Assembly: GCA_017545245.1 (NCBI GenBank) | Contig: JAFWPB010000015.1 | Coordinates: 1 to 64,000 of the forward strand | Length of the DNA stretch: 64,000 bases | Source: Clostridiales bacterium | GTDB lineage: Bacteria; Bacillota; Clostridia; Saccharofermentanales; Saccharofermentanaceae | Reading direction: 5' to 3' | Part shown: piece by piece, positions 18,780 to 27,870 of the stretch | How positions within the stretch are numbered: the stretch's first letter is position 1 | Layout of the letters: each line of letters starts with the position of its first letter | Made by a program: the position numbers and the translations under genes | Notes under the pieces: model-generated | What the model saw: only the letters and a program-made list of their open reading frames with translations | Told to the model about the DNA's origin: nothing | The model's database searches: none

Positions 18780-20390
18780 ATGAGTGAAATTTATGTTGTA
18801 GGACATAAGAATCCGGATACCGATACCGTAGTGTCGGCGATGTCATATGCAGCGCTGAAGCACGCGCTGGGCGAGCAGGATTACACCGCCGCCCGTCTCG
18901 ACCACCTGAGCGATGAGACCAAGCGGATGCTGGCACGCTTTGGCTTTGAGACGCCGATGCGTCTTCGGGATGTACGTACCCAGGTAAAAGATCTGGACTT
19001 TGATACGCCGCCGGCGCTGAATGCTTCAGTCACGCTGGATCTGGCGTGGAAGACCATGAACGATGGCCAGACCACCGTAATTCCTGTTATAAATGAGGAT
19101 GGCACGCTGCATGGCATTCTGTCTTCCAGCGATATCGCATCGTACAGTATGCAGACCATTCACGAACCGAGAATCGATGACGTACCGCTTTTTAACCTTC
19201 TGAGTGTACTCGAGGGACGGATCGTCAACGAAAACGATATTACCGTCGATTCGATTTCCGGCGAGATCTCGATTGCACTTCCGCAGTCATGTGAGAATCT
19301 TCTTTTCAGTTCGAAGGACTCCGTAGTGATCTGCGGAAACCAGGGCGACATGGTCAAGCGCGCACTGGAAATCGGCGTCAACTGCCTGATCCTTTGCCAG
19401 ACCGATGTCGATCCGTCATGGTTCAAAACGCCGTCTTCGACCTGCGTGATCTCCACACCGCTTGATGCAAACAAGGTTGCCAAGCTGGTCTATCAGGCGA
19501 TCCCGATCTCACGTGCGTGCTTTACCGGCGACATCGAGTGTTTCCATCTGACCGATTACATCGATGATGTACGTGAAGTTGTATTGAAGAGCCGATTCAG
19601 AAGTTATCCGGTTCTGGATGAGAACGATAAAGTCGTTGGTACACTGGCCCGATTCCACTTGCTGCGTCCGCGTAGAAAGAGGGTCGTCCTTGTGGATCAC
19701 AATGAACTTGCGCAGGCTGTTCCGGGTCTCGAGCAGGCGGAGATCCTCGGGATCATCGACCATCATCGTCTCGCGGATATCCAGACCACGCAGCCGATTG
19801 CAATGCGTAACGAGCCTGTCGGAAGTACGACAACGATCATTACGGAGCTGTATCAGGAAAACGGCGTCATGCCTTCCGTCAAGATGGCCGGCCTGATGTG
19901 CGCGGCAATCCTTTCCGATACGGTTATGTTTAAATCCCCGACCTGCACGCAGAGGGATATTGCGATGGCCGAGCGTCTGGCGCGTATCGCCGGTGTTTCC
20001 ATCGACGAACTTGGTCACGACCTCTTTGCTTCTTCTTTCGAGAGCAAGACTGTCGAGGAGCTGATGAAGTCCGATTTCAAGGAATTCCACATCGCCGAGC
20101 ATACACTTGGTGTAGCGCAGATCATCTGCATCGATTCGTTCAAGATGCTGGATAGAAAGGATGATTTCCTCGCGCACATGAATACACTTCGTTCCGAGCG
20201 CGGCTACGACTTCGTGATCCTGATGCTCACAGACGTACTGCAGGAAGGTACCGAACTTCTGTATGTCGGCGAGGATGACACGATCCGCTTCGCGTTCAAT
20301 GTGGAACCGAAAGACAATCACGTATTCCTTCCTGGCGTTATGTCCAGAAAGAAACAGATCATCCCGATGCTTACTGCTTTGTGGGGTTGA
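18780..20390 (+). CDS. ppaC: Manganese-dependent family II inorganic pyrophosphatase with CBS/DRTGG regulatory insert
   Basis: A 536-residue DHH-family phosphohydrolase that cleaves pyrophosphate. The N-terminal GHKNPDTDTVVSAM supplies metal ligands. Residues about 70-300 are an insert with two CBS modules around a DRTGG domain, which in characterised clostridial enzymes binds adenine nucleotides and controls activity. The DHH motif (IDHHRL) follows, then the DHHA2 domain. The length, well above the roughly 310 residues of the plain enzyme, agrees with the CBS form. GAGGG lies upstream of the ATG. It converges with the SGNH hydrolase gene 4 bases away. Confidence 0.93.
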   Translation: MSEIYVVGHKNPDTDTVVSAMSYAALKHALGEQDYTAARLDHLSDETKRMLARFGFETPMRLRDVRTQVKDLDFDTPPALNASVTLDLAWKTMNDGQTTVIPVINEDGTLHGILSSSDIASYSMQTIHEPRIDDVPLFNLLSVLEGRIVNENDITVDSISGEISIALPQSCENLLFSSKDSVVICGNQGDMVKRALEIGVNCLILCQTDVDPSWFKTPSSTCVISTPLDANKVAKLVYQAIPISRACFTGDIECFHLTDYIDDVREVVLKSRFRSYPVLDENDKVVGTLARFHLLRPRRKRVVLVDHNELAQAVPGLEQAEILGIIDHHRLADIQTTQPIAMRNEPVGSTTTIITELYQENGVMPSVKMAGLMCAAILSDTVMFKSPTCTQRDIAMAERLARIAGVSIDELGHDLFASSFESKTVEELMKSDFKEFHIAEHTLGVAQIICIDSFKMLDRKDDFLAHMNTLRSERGYDFVILMLTDVLQEGTELLYVGEDDTIRFAFNVEPKDNHVFLPGVMSRKKQIIPMLTALWG

Positions 20391-20394
20391 TGGT

Positions 20395-21024
20395 TTACGG
20401 TCGGATCTTCTTTGCGACTTGCTTCGCGAGAATGCGGTGACCTTCTTCGGTCAGATGAAGCGAGTCGACATCCGATGGATATATATACCGGGCTGCATCA
20501 AGAAAGATGCAGCCTTTTTTCTCGGCCACGGCCTGATAGTATTGAGAGAACTTTTTAGATTCTTCGATGGATTCCGGTGCAAAAGCACTGGAGAATACTG
20601 ACTGTGGCATACCTTTTCCGATTTCCGGAGGGGAAACCAATACGATCTCCGGTACAAAACCCTGCTTGGCTTTGGTCGTTTCCAGAATCACGTCAACCAG
20701 GATGCCTGCATTCTCCGCGATTTGCTTTGCATCAAGATGGAAGACCTCTTTGAGGTCGTTTGTTCCCAGCATGAGGACTACGATATCGACCGGCTTATGA
20801 GAATTGAGGCAAGGACGAAGGTAATCAAGGCCATTCTTCCAGCCCTCGACCGGATCATCCGTTACCGTCGTTCTACCATTACAGCCTTCTTCGATCACGA
20901 TATACTCATCACCAAGAAGCTCCGCCAGGCGACCTGTCCAGCGGATGTTTTTCGGATAGCGGAGCCCCGTTTCCGGAACATAGCCGTATGTATTGGAATC
21001 ACCATAGCAAAGTACTGTTTTCAT
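20395..21024 (-). CDS. SGNH/GDSL hydrolase
   Basis: A 209-residue serine esterase or lipase of the SGNH superfamily. Block I is CYGDSNTYGY with the nucleophile Ser10. The Gly block lies around residue 48 (EEGCNGRTT). Block III is LGTNDL. The C-terminal DSLHLTEEGH carries the catalytic Asp and His. No signal peptide is seen, so it is probably cytoplasmic. It resembles aryl-esterase/acyl-thioesterase type members, but the substrate cannot be told. GAGGG precedes the ATG. Confidence 0.9.
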   Translation of the reverse strand: MKTVLCYGDSNTYGYVPETGLRYPKNIRWTGRLAELLGDEYIVIEEGCNGRTTVTDDPVEGWKNGLDYLRPCLNSHKPVDIVVLMLGTNDLKEVFHLDAKQIAENAGILVDVILETTKAKQGFVPEIVLVSPPEIGKGMPQSVFSSAFAPESIEESKKFSQYYQAVAEKKGCIFLDAARYIYPSDVDSLHLTEEGHRILAKQVAKKIRP

Positions 21025-21249
21025 ATCGGTCCCTCATTTATTAAGCTGTCTATTTTTCTATCCCGAGCAGATGCTTTTCCATGCTCTCAAGAAGTTCGTG
21101 CGAGTCATCTTCGATGTGGGATTTGCCTGAAGCAGGCTCATAACATAGATCTGACAAGGGTTTGCTCTCCAATTCATAGATATTATCATTTTAGCAGAAG
21201 CAGACTATCTGTCTATATATTGCTGGTTTAGAGAGCAGTCTTACCTGTA
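21025..21249. other. Intergenic spacer without a supported gene
   Basis: A 225-base gap between two minus-strand genes. A short minus-strand frame ending ...HELLESMEKHLLGIEK reads like protein but has no credible start or ribosome site. Nothing else was recognised. Confidence 0.5.
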
Positions 21250-22542
21250 TCAGTCCACGTAGAGAGCCTTGATGCAGACGTTATTCGGCGTATACTCCAG
21301 GCCGAGGATCTCCTTGATCGAAGCGTCGGAAAGATCGATCCACTTGCCATCTTTCAAGATGAAAGACTGGCCTTCTTCAATTCTCGAAGTGTAGTAGATA
21401 CCATGGTGCGATTCCAGAACCTCCGACTCAAGAGGAATCTGCGACTCATACGTTACCACGATCGAATAGTTCTCCACCTCGAGCGGCTCATCCAGATCCA
21501 CAACATAATAACCCGGATACTCAAACTTCACTTCTTTCGAAGCCAGCACCTGCGTCATGGTCTCATCGCGCACTTCGATCTTGAGCTTGGTGAGATTGGG
21601 ATCCATGACATAGTCATTTCCGAGCACTTCCTTGATACCCGCAAATGTGCCGACTGCAGCTAGTTTTCCCTTCTCGTGGAACACATTCGCCGCGACATTC
21701 TCGGTAACAACCTGCACGGAATCGAGGCACCCACCATCATACGAAAGTACTTTCGAGTATTTGTCGCTCATGTAATACAGGCAGTAATAACTCAGATTCG
21801 ATTCGTAAGAGATCCAGAAATACCCGTCATTGGCATAGTCCGGGCCCATGCTGTCTTTAGCAAGCCATGCACCATCGCTCTTTGGCAGTTCTTTTCCCAG
21901 ATAACCACCAAAATACTCTTTGGGGAAATTATCGTCCCATCCGACCAGGCAAACCTCGTGATGGTGCTTTGTTTTTTTCACAGGATCATCGTAAAGCGTA
22001 TAGTAGCCGTGATCCATACCATAGAAATTCGCACTGGCAAAACTGAGTGTGGCCGTGACTGCGCCCTTCGTCTTGATGATTTCCTGGATCTGTTCCCGGG
22101 ACGCAATATTCTGATGAACCTCATTTTCATCCAGATAGCTGTAAAACAGAGTTTCCACCAGAACCAGCCCGTCATTTCCGATACCGTCGGACAACGCATT
22201 GATAACCATGGAATCGCAGCCCGGAGTCATATTCACATCCAAATCGTAGTGCCAGCCCTCATCATGTCCGGTAAGGACATCCTTCATGACATCAATCGGG
22301 GTAAGGCCCAACGCCTTGTTATCACGGATCAGACTGGTAGACAGAATGGCCGAAGTCGCCGCATGCGCCCAGCATCCGCCGCTTCCCTGCTTTGTGACCT
22401 CCGAACTGATTCCGTTTTCTACCTGAAAATAATAACCCTTCTTGCCATGGACATAGTCGCCCTTTTTTCCGCAACCGGCCATCGGCAAGCTCATCGCTGC
22501 CATCATGGTCAGCGAGACCGCCTTTTTCCATACATTATTCAT
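21250..22542 (-). CDS. Papain-like (C1) cysteine peptidase lipoprotein with lectin-like domain
   Basis: A 430-residue secreted lipoprotein. The ATG at 22542 was chosen because GGGAG lies about 10 bases upstream. The signal ends in LPMAGC (Cys24). The peptidase domain carries KQGSGGCWAHAA, giving Gln52 and nucleophile Cys57, and a His within KHHHEVCLVGWDD. The usual Asn-Ser-Trp-Gly segment reads KDSMG, so the catalytic Asn is replaced by Asp and the Trp is lost. The C-terminal 150 residues match the lectin-like beta domain that often follows C1 domains in clostridia. It probably acts on the cell surface. Confidence 0.85.
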   Translation of the reverse strand: MNNVWKKAVSLTMMAAMSLPMAGCGKKGDYVHGKKGYYFQVENGISSEVTKQGSGGCWAHAATSAILSTSLIRDNKALGLTPIDVMKDVLTGHDEGWHYDLDVNMTPGCDSMVINALSDGIGNDGLVLVETLFYSYLDENEVHQNIASREQIQEIIKTKGAVTATLSFASANFYGMDHGYYTLYDDPVKKTKHHHEVCLVGWDDNFPKEYFGGYLGKELPKSDGAWLAKDSMGPDYANDGYFWISYESNLSYYCLYYMSDKYSKVLSYDGGCLDSVQVVTENVAANVFHEKGKLAAVGTFAGIKEVLGNDYVMDPNLTKLKIEVRDETMTQVLASKEVKFEYPGYYVVDLDEPLEVENYSIVVTYESQIPLESEVLESHHGIYYTSRIEEGQSFILKDGKWIDLSDASIKEILGLEYTPNNVCIKALYVD

Positions 22543-22568
22543 GCTGCATCTCCCGTCCTTACTCATCC

Positions 22569-22593
22569 AAAAGCACTTTCCCCAAGTGCTTTT
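22569..22593. repeat. Perfect inverted pair of the AAGTGCTTTT motif
   Basis: AAAAGCACTT (22569-22578), a TCCCC spacer and AAGTGCTTTT (22584-22593) form a perfect 10-bp palindrome. It lies between the divergent C1-peptidase and plsC genes, 27 bases before the former's start codon. Confidence 0.85.
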
Positions 22594-22733
22594 CTCTCAT
22601 TCTTCGTAACCATTCTAACAAGCGGTGCCTTTCCGGTGCACCCGACAGTTTCTAACAGATAGCGGGACATTTTTAACTTTTGACATGATGTGTTAGAATA
22701 CTTTGTCGGAACTTCTTCTTGGAGGATAATGGA

Positions 22734-23486
22734 ATGAAATATCTACTTTGGGCTTTATATGCAGTACTAGGTCTTCTCGGTGCTTTGGTCGCCGCGATCA
22801 TTCTCTATTTTCTGTTTGTTTTCTTCTGTTCGCTTTTTATCGACAAGAAGAAGGAATACAACAAAGACTCAAAATTCTTCCGTTTCCTCATGCAGACCTC
22901 TACCGGCATCGGCATGCGGATCATGCGCATCCATTATGACCTGGTCGATCTCGACAAGATCCCGGAAGGCAAACAGATGCTCTTCGTTTGCAACCACCGT
23001 TCAAACTTTGACCCGCTCATTTCCTGGAGACTTCTGCGCAAGCATTATCCGTCTTTCATCTCGAAAGAGGAAAACTTCAAGATCCCGTTTTACGGCCGTT
23101 ACATCACCCGTTCCTGCTTCATGTCGATCGACCGTGAGAATCCGAGAAACGCCATGAAGACGATCGAGCGTGCTTCGAAACTTCTCGAAGAGAACGAAGT
23201 CTCGATCGCTGTTTATCCGGAAGGAACAAGAAGCAAGGGCTGTGAGCTTCTACCTTTCCACAACGGCGTCTTCAAGATCGCCCAGAAAGCAAACGTCCCT
23301 GTTGTCGTACTTACGATCCAGGGCACGGAAAGAGTAGCGAGAAACTACCCATGGAAAAGAACTCTCGTCCGTCTGAAGTGTGTCGGTGTCATTCCTGCTG
23401 ATCAGGTCAAGGGCGTAAAGACGTCTATCGTAGCAGATCAGGCCAGAGAGATGATGGAGAAAGATCTTTCCGATTTCCCGATCTGA
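22734..23486 (+). CDS. plsC: 1-acyl-sn-glycerol-3-phosphate acyltransferase
   Basis: A 250-residue membrane-bound acyltransferase making phosphatidic acid. A long N-terminal hydrophobic helix (4-32) anchors it. The HX4D motif is in CNHRSNFDPL, and the second block is YPEGTRSKGCELLPFHNG, both standard for PlsC. The ATG at 22734 is preceded by GGAGG at 22721-22725. It is the first of a plus-strand group with the mechanosensitive channel, though 118 bases separate the two. Confidence 0.92.
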   Translation: MKYLLWALYAVLGLLGALVAAIILYFLFVFFCSLFIDKKKEYNKDSKFFRFLMQTSTGIGMRIMRIHYDLVDLDKIPEGKQMLFVCNHRSNFDPLISWRLLRKHYPSFISKEENFKIPFYGRYITRSCFMSIDRENPRNAMKTIERASKLLEENEVSIAVYPEGTRSKGCELLPFHNGVFKIAQKANVPVVVLTIQGTERVARNYPWKRTLVRLKCVGVIPADQVKGVKTSIVADQAREMMEKDLSDFPI

Positions 23487-23604
23487 TCATGCTGAAGCGC
23501 GGTCATCTCGTTTCCTTCCCTTGCCATGTCTGAAAGATAAACATAGAATGATAGTAATAATGGTAAAGGGGGAATCCGTCCATTAAAAGAACGGAAAAGG
23601 AAAT

Positions 23605-24501
23605 ATGAATAAACTGAATCCAAAGAAAACCGCCTTGAAGCTTTTCATCATGCTCGCCATCATGGGCGCGCTCTTTGCAATTGGCGCATATAAAGGCATC
23701 TTCACTTCTGTAGAAGGTGTGGTCAACGATTTCCACGTAAATCCCTCATCGATCATCAAAGTTCTGATCATGGCCGCACTGGTCCTGGCGATCGAAAACC
23801 TGATACTATTCTTTGTAAGTCTTATCAAACCGAAAAAGAGCCGTTCACAGACACTTCTCAGTGTTTTCAGCAACGCGATCCGTTATATTACCGCTATCGT
23901 TATTCTCTGTTGGGGACTTTCGATCCTGGGTGCGAATGTCGGCACGATCGTTGCCGGTGTCGGAATCCTGGCCTTGATCGTCGGTTTTGGTGCCAACAGT
24001 CTCATCGCCGACCTCGTAACCGGTATCTTCATGATTTTTGAAAACCAGTATAACGTGGGTGACTATATCGAAGTGGCCGGTTTCCGTGGCCGTGTCACCA
24101 GCATCGGCATCCGTACCACCTGCATTCAGGACATGGGCGGCAACGTAAAAATCATCAACAACTCCGACATGGCCAATATCCTGAACCGCTCGGAATTTGC
24201 TTCCAAAGCAGTCAGCTCGATCGGTATCCCATACGCAACCGATCTTCTTGCACTCGAAGAGAAACTCCCGGCTCTCATGAAAGAGATTTTCGAAAAGCAC
24301 AAGGACATCATGAAAAGCGAACCTGTGTACCTCGGTGTAGACGCACTCGCCGACTCGGCTGTCGTTCTGAAATTTGTCGTAGAAGTCGAAGATAAAAACA
24401 TCTATGCCGCGACCCGTATCATGAATCACGACCTTCTTCTCGGCTTCAGAAAGAACGGCGTGGAAGTACCTTTCCCTCAGGTCGATGTACACCAGAAATA
24501 A
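23605..24501 (+). CDS. Small-conductance mechanosensitive ion channel (MscS family)
   Basis: A 298-residue channel protein. Three N-terminal hydrophobic segments (about 10-30, 48-73, 85-110) lead to the pore helix region GVGILALIVGFGANSLIADLVTGIFMIFE, the most conserved MscS part. The beta domain follows with YNVGDYIEVAGFRGRV, then a mixed C-terminal domain. It should release solutes under hypo-osmotic stress. AAAGGAA lies before the ATG. Confidence 0.92.
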   Translation: MNKLNPKKTALKLFIMLAIMGALFAIGAYKGIFTSVEGVVNDFHVNPSSIIKVLIMAALVLAIENLILFFVSLIKPKKSRSQTLLSVFSNAIRYITAIVILCWGLSILGANVGTIVAGVGILALIVGFGANSLIADLVTGIFMIFENQYNVGDYIEVAGFRGRVTSIGIRTTCIQDMGGNVKIINNSDMANILNRSEFASKAVSSIGIPYATDLLALEEKLPALMKEIFEKHKDIMKSEPVYLGVDALADSAVVLKFVVEVEDKNIYAATRIMNHDLLLGFRKNGVEVPFPQVDVHQK

Positions 24502-24555
24502 GATATTTCGGTAATAGGTTTTTTCAGAACCAGCATTTCAGAAATCAGGCACATT

Positions 24556-25758
24556 ATGGAAGAATATATCCGAAGCAAAGATGAATACGGCACCCCGCCG
24601 CCGGATTATCCGGCCGAGGCTTCCTCGCCCGCGGCAGAAGAGATCACCTCCCCTGCCCCGGCTTTTCATGTGCCCTCTTCGGACAGTCGCCCGCTCCCTC
24701 CGGAAATCGTTGAACCAGGCGATTACAAGTGGAACAAGCCCGGTAAGAAGCGCAAGGAAACAGCGGAGCTGATGGCATGGATCACGGCCATCGTGATCAT
24801 CCTTATCAACATGAATGTACTTACCGGTTCGGTCGCAAAATCCCTGGCGGACATTCTGAATATCGATCCTTCTTCCATCTCGCAAAATGAACTCGTTGAG
24901 ATCGAATCTTCTGTACCATCCGATACGACTTTAGCAGGCTCCTCTGAAACCTCCATGACTTCAATCACTTCATCGACGTCTTCGGGCTCATCCGAAACTT
25001 CTGATCCTGCGGCAGTCACCGGTGCTTCAGAAGTCTTTGAAACTCCGGACTGCGAAATGCTTGTATTCTCTTTCTACTCAGAGGTTGAAGGCACACTGAA
25101 ATTCACCGGTACGGCTTCCGTAGACAAAATCACTCTTGAGGTATGGGATGTTCTGACAGACACGCTTGAAGAATCACGGGATATCACTGATGATGTCCTG
25201 GAGGACGGCGTGTATTCGATTCCGCCGTTTACGACAGATGAGATCTACTCGCATCACCAGTCGGAATATGACGCGATCCTCGAATTCCCGATGCAGGTGC
25301 GGTTCACAGTCAACATTGATTATAAGACTAAGGACGGAACCGACAGGAAGTCTTTCTCCCGAGTCACAGCTACTGATGAAAACATGTGGTTTGCCAAAGC
25401 CATTCACGAAGAGGACCGTTTCCTCTTTACCGAACCGATCGACGTACTCTTCTCCACAGACAGCACAAATGGCCAGACGCAAGTTCTTTTCGACCAGCCG
25501 GAGAAAGCCGGGCCAAATGTGATCAGCCTGAGTGCCCAGCTCGATGGCAAGCCTTTTGACATTTCCGGAAGCAAACTCCACACTTCGTCCTACGATCCGG
25601 GTGTAGAAGGCTCAGCGATGCACTACTATTCGGATCTGTACATTCTCCTTCCGGACGGATATGCCGAGGGCAGCGGACACACGCTCCGTCTGTCCGTCTC
25701 GCACTATATGGCCGAATACGATACGGTCTGCGAGACGATCGTCGATATCGTGATCTGA
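24556..25758 (+). CDS. Hypothetical single-pass membrane protein
   Basis: A 400-residue protein of unknown function. Residues 1-60 are Pro/Glu/Ser rich and should be cytoplasmic. One transmembrane helix lies at about 73-95, followed by a Ser/Thr-rich linker (110-155) and a beta-rich extracellular domain of about 240 residues. No clear ribosome site precedes the ATG, and no earlier in-frame start looks better. It sits 54 bases after the mscS gene. Confidence 0.68.
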   Translation: MEEYIRSKDEYGTPPPDYPAEASSPAAEEITSPAPAFHVPSSDSRPLPPEIVEPGDYKWNKPGKKRKETAELMAWITAIVIILINMNVLTGSVAKSLADILNIDPSSISQNELVEIESSVPSDTTLAGSSETSMTSITSSTSSGSSETSDPAAVTGASEVFETPDCEMLVFSFYSEVEGTLKFTGTASVDKITLEVWDVLTDTLEESRDITDDVLEDGVYSIPPFTTDEIYSHHQSEYDAILEFPMQVRFTVNIDYKTKDGTDRKSFSRVTATDENMWFAKAIHEEDRFLFTEPIDVLFSTDSTNGQTQVLFDQPEKAGPNVISLSAQLDGKPFDISGSKLHTSSYDPGVEGSAMHYYSDLYILLPDGYAEGSGHTLRLSVSHYMAEYDTVCETIVDIVI

Positions 25759-25773
25759 TTCTCTTCCAAGTGC

Positions 25774-25779
25774 TATAAT
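25774..25779 (+). promoter_or_regulatory. Extended -10 promoter immediately before the TIGR02206 start
   Basis: TGCTATAAT ends 6 bases before the ATG at 25786, and no Shine-Dalgarno sequence lies between. Transcription from this box would start at or within a base of the A of the ATG. Confidence 0.6.
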
Positions 25780-25785
25780 GAAGCC

Positions 25786-26529
25786 ATGATCTACTACGAG
25801 CATTTTTGTCCTGAACATATCGGCACAGTCCTTTTTATCACGACGTGCATCACCGCGACGCTTCTTTGGAGCAGGAAGCTAAACGAAAAACGCACGGATA
25901 TACTTGTCCGCGTTCTTTCGGTCACTCTTTTCAGTGCCGAAGCGATCCAGGACATTCTCGCCTACCACGAGGGATTCCCGATCACATCCTTCCTTCCCAT
26001 GCACCTTTGCAATCTCGGTATTTTCGTGAATCTCCTCGCGTCGTTCACCCGTGGAAAAGTTTCCAGTTACTTTTCGGAAGTCTCACTGGTGCTCATTATG
26101 CCGGGCGCCATCGGAGCGATCCTTTTCCCGGACTGGAATTACCGCCCGTTCTGGGACTGGCTCAACCTCACGATCTTCTTCACGCATCTGCTTCTGACTT
26201 TGATTCCTCTTCTGTTCCTGGTCAAAGGCCGCACCCACGTCAAATTCTCTCACTTCTGGTATAGCCTTCTGTTCATGCTCGTTGTCGTTCCCCCGATCTA
26301 CGCCTACGACATGAATTTTGATAACAACTACATGTTCCTTCGCGACCCCGTCGACGGCTCCCCGCTCGAATGGGTCTACAATCTCTCCGACGGCAAACAC
26401 TACATTCTCGGACTTTTCTTCCTTCTCGTCGGCGTCCTCGCCTTTGAATACGCGCTCATCATCGGGTTGCGGGCACTAAAGAAGAAACTGAAGAAAGCGA
26501 AGCACTCGGAAGCGCAAGCAGAGAAATGA
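25786..26529 (+). CDS. TIGR02206 (YwaF-type) integral membrane protein
   Basis: A 247-residue protein with about seven transmembrane helices. It matches the TIGR02206/YwaF pattern: an early His-containing segment, the FLPMHLCNLGIFVNL motif, a conserved DWNYRPFWDW loop and a Lys/Glu-rich C-terminus. The family's function is unknown. The start codon lies directly after an extended -10 box, with no ribosome site, so a leaderless transcript is likely. The gene ends 146 bases before the hairpin element at 26676. Confidence 0.88.
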   Translation: MIYYEHFCPEHIGTVLFITTCITATLLWSRKLNEKRTDILVRVLSVTLFSAEAIQDILAYHEGFPITSFLPMHLCNLGIFVNLLASFTRGKVSSYFSEVSLVLIMPGAIGAILFPDWNYRPFWDWLNLTIFFTHLLLTLIPLLFLVKGRTHVKFSHFWYSLLFMLVVVPPIYAYDMNFDNNYMFLRDPVDGSPLEWVYNLSDGKHYILGLFFLLVGVLAFEYALIIGLRALKKKLKKAKHSEAQAEK

Positions 26530-26675
26530 TTATAGTATTTATACTGTGTTTTCCACATTATTCGAAATGAATTCCTATAAGAGAGACGTTTTCTTTCGCA
26601 TTATACAAAGATCTATGACGTTTCTGTCTGACTTTTTCGAGTGAGTCTTGGCAATATCAAGCTGTCCAAAAAGGA

Positions 26676-26901
26676 ATTACCGCCAAACCGATCTGGAATA
26701 CACAATAAGGCGGTAAAATCTTTGTCGATTCTGACTCCATTACCGCCAAAAACGTGACTAAGTTCTTTTAGGGCGGTAAATATCAAAAAAATAGCCATAA
26801 AACAGAATAAAATTACCGCCTTTTCAGATATTTCTTGCATCTTGGCGGTAATCGATTTTTCACTACCGCCATAACGAAAAAACTGGAATATTAGGCGGTA
26901 T
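26676..26901 (+). repeat. Tandem-hairpin repeat element, copy A (four hairpins)
   Basis: Four hairpins with 8-9 bp arms: ATTACCGCC at 26676, 26739 and 26812, and CTACCGCC at 26863. Each is paired with a GGCGGTAA/T-type arm starting at 26708, 26772, 26844 and 26894 respectively. Loops are 23-24 nt. Starts are spaced 63, 73 and 51 bp. The element lies between two convergent genes. The second loop holds AAGTTCTTTT, one base from the AAGTGCTTTT motif. The flanks show no shared direct repeats or open frame. Confidence 0.9.
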
Positions 26902-26946
26902 CTTCATTGCTAGAGTGTTTTCTATTTCAAAATCCAGCAAGCATTC

Positions 26947-27705
26947 TCAGCTGATATTATTCACGACTCCGATTGCTACATAACCTTCCAGAATCGCGTG
27001 CAGATCTGTGCCCGGCTCGGCATGGTCACGATTGACCCAGTGGATCGTGTAGCGCTTGCCGCCGTTGGAGAGTTCTTCCGCCACTTTGTAGTGATCGACA
27101 AACGGCGTCGTCGCGACTTTGCAGTCGAGCTTGATACCTTTGCAATCAGCGATGGAGCAATCCGGGAAATTCACATTCAGAACGCGGCCGGCACGAAGAG
27201 AAAGGCTTTCCCGTGCATCGTCACTGAATAATTCTTCGAGAACTTGGGGCAAGTATTCATCGGTTACCTGATGTCCGGAATCCTGCTCGCGGTCATCGCC
27301 CATAAATCCTTCTGAAAAAGCAACGACCTGGTAGCCGCACATTGCAGCATCGAGTGCTGCACCGACAGTTGCAGAATACTGAATATCCATTCCAACGTTA
27401 AAACCGTTGTTGATTCCTGAAAACACGACATCCGGTTCTTCCGGCATGACATATTTGCATCCTATGCGGAAACAATCTGTTGGAAGTCCGCTGCAGGCAA
27501 AGGCATGAACACCTTCGATGCCAAGATCGTAAGGCCATACATCAATAGGATCGTTGATCGTAAGACTGTGCGACGCCGCACTTCTTTGGCCGTCTGGTGC
27601 CACGGCCCAAACATCCCCGTATTTCTTGGCTTCCAGTACCAGACGGCGAAGTCCGTCTGAACTGATTCCATCATCATTAACTATTAAGATCCGCCGTGTC
27701 TGCAT
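26947..27705 (-). CDS. surE: 5'/3'-nucleotidase SurE
   Basis: A 252-residue nucleotidase. The N-terminal ILIVNDDGISSDGL supplies the metal-binding Asp pair, APDGQRSAASHSLT is the family's second block, and SGINNGFNVGMDIQYSATVGAA is the third. The length matches bacterial SurE. It removes phosphate from nucleoside monophosphates during stationary phase or nucleotide salvage. GGGAG precedes the ATG. It converges on the TIGR02206 gene across hairpin element A. Confidence 0.95.
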   Translation of the reverse strand: MQTRRILIVNDDGISSDGLRRLVLEAKKYGDVWAVAPDGQRSAASHSLTINDPIDVWPYDLGIEGVHAFACSGLPTDCFRIGCKYVMPEEPDVVFSGINNGFNVGMDIQYSATVGAALDAAMCGYQVVAFSEGFMGDDREQDSGHQVTDEYLPQVLEELFSDDARESLSLRAGRVLNVNFPDCSIADCKGIKLDCKVATTPFVDHYKVAEELSNGGKRYTIHWVNRDHAEPGTDLHAILEGYVAIGVVNNIS

Positions 27706-27870
27706 ATTCTTCTCCCTTTACAAACAGTGCTTTTCAAATTATATGGGTTTGAAGAAGAAATGGCAATAAACTTAATATCTGAATTTCTTAAGGTCTCGAT
27801 TGGGGTAGTAGTTTTCTCACTTTTTATCTTGACAGAAACCCGAGCATTTCCAATAATCCAATCCAATTCT

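Noticed and set aside
21025..21249. Small gene in the spacer before the SGNH hydrolase
   Set aside because: The only protein-like frame lacks an initiation codon and a ribosome site.
26676..26901. CRISPR array from repeated GGCGGTAAT words
   Set aside because: The words alternate in orientation as hairpin arms, the repeats are only 8-9 bp and spacing alternates; no cas genes are present.
26530..26946. MITE with terminal inverted repeats and target duplication around element A
   Set aside because: The flanks of the four copies share no terminal repeats or direct duplications that I can see; only the hairpin block is common.
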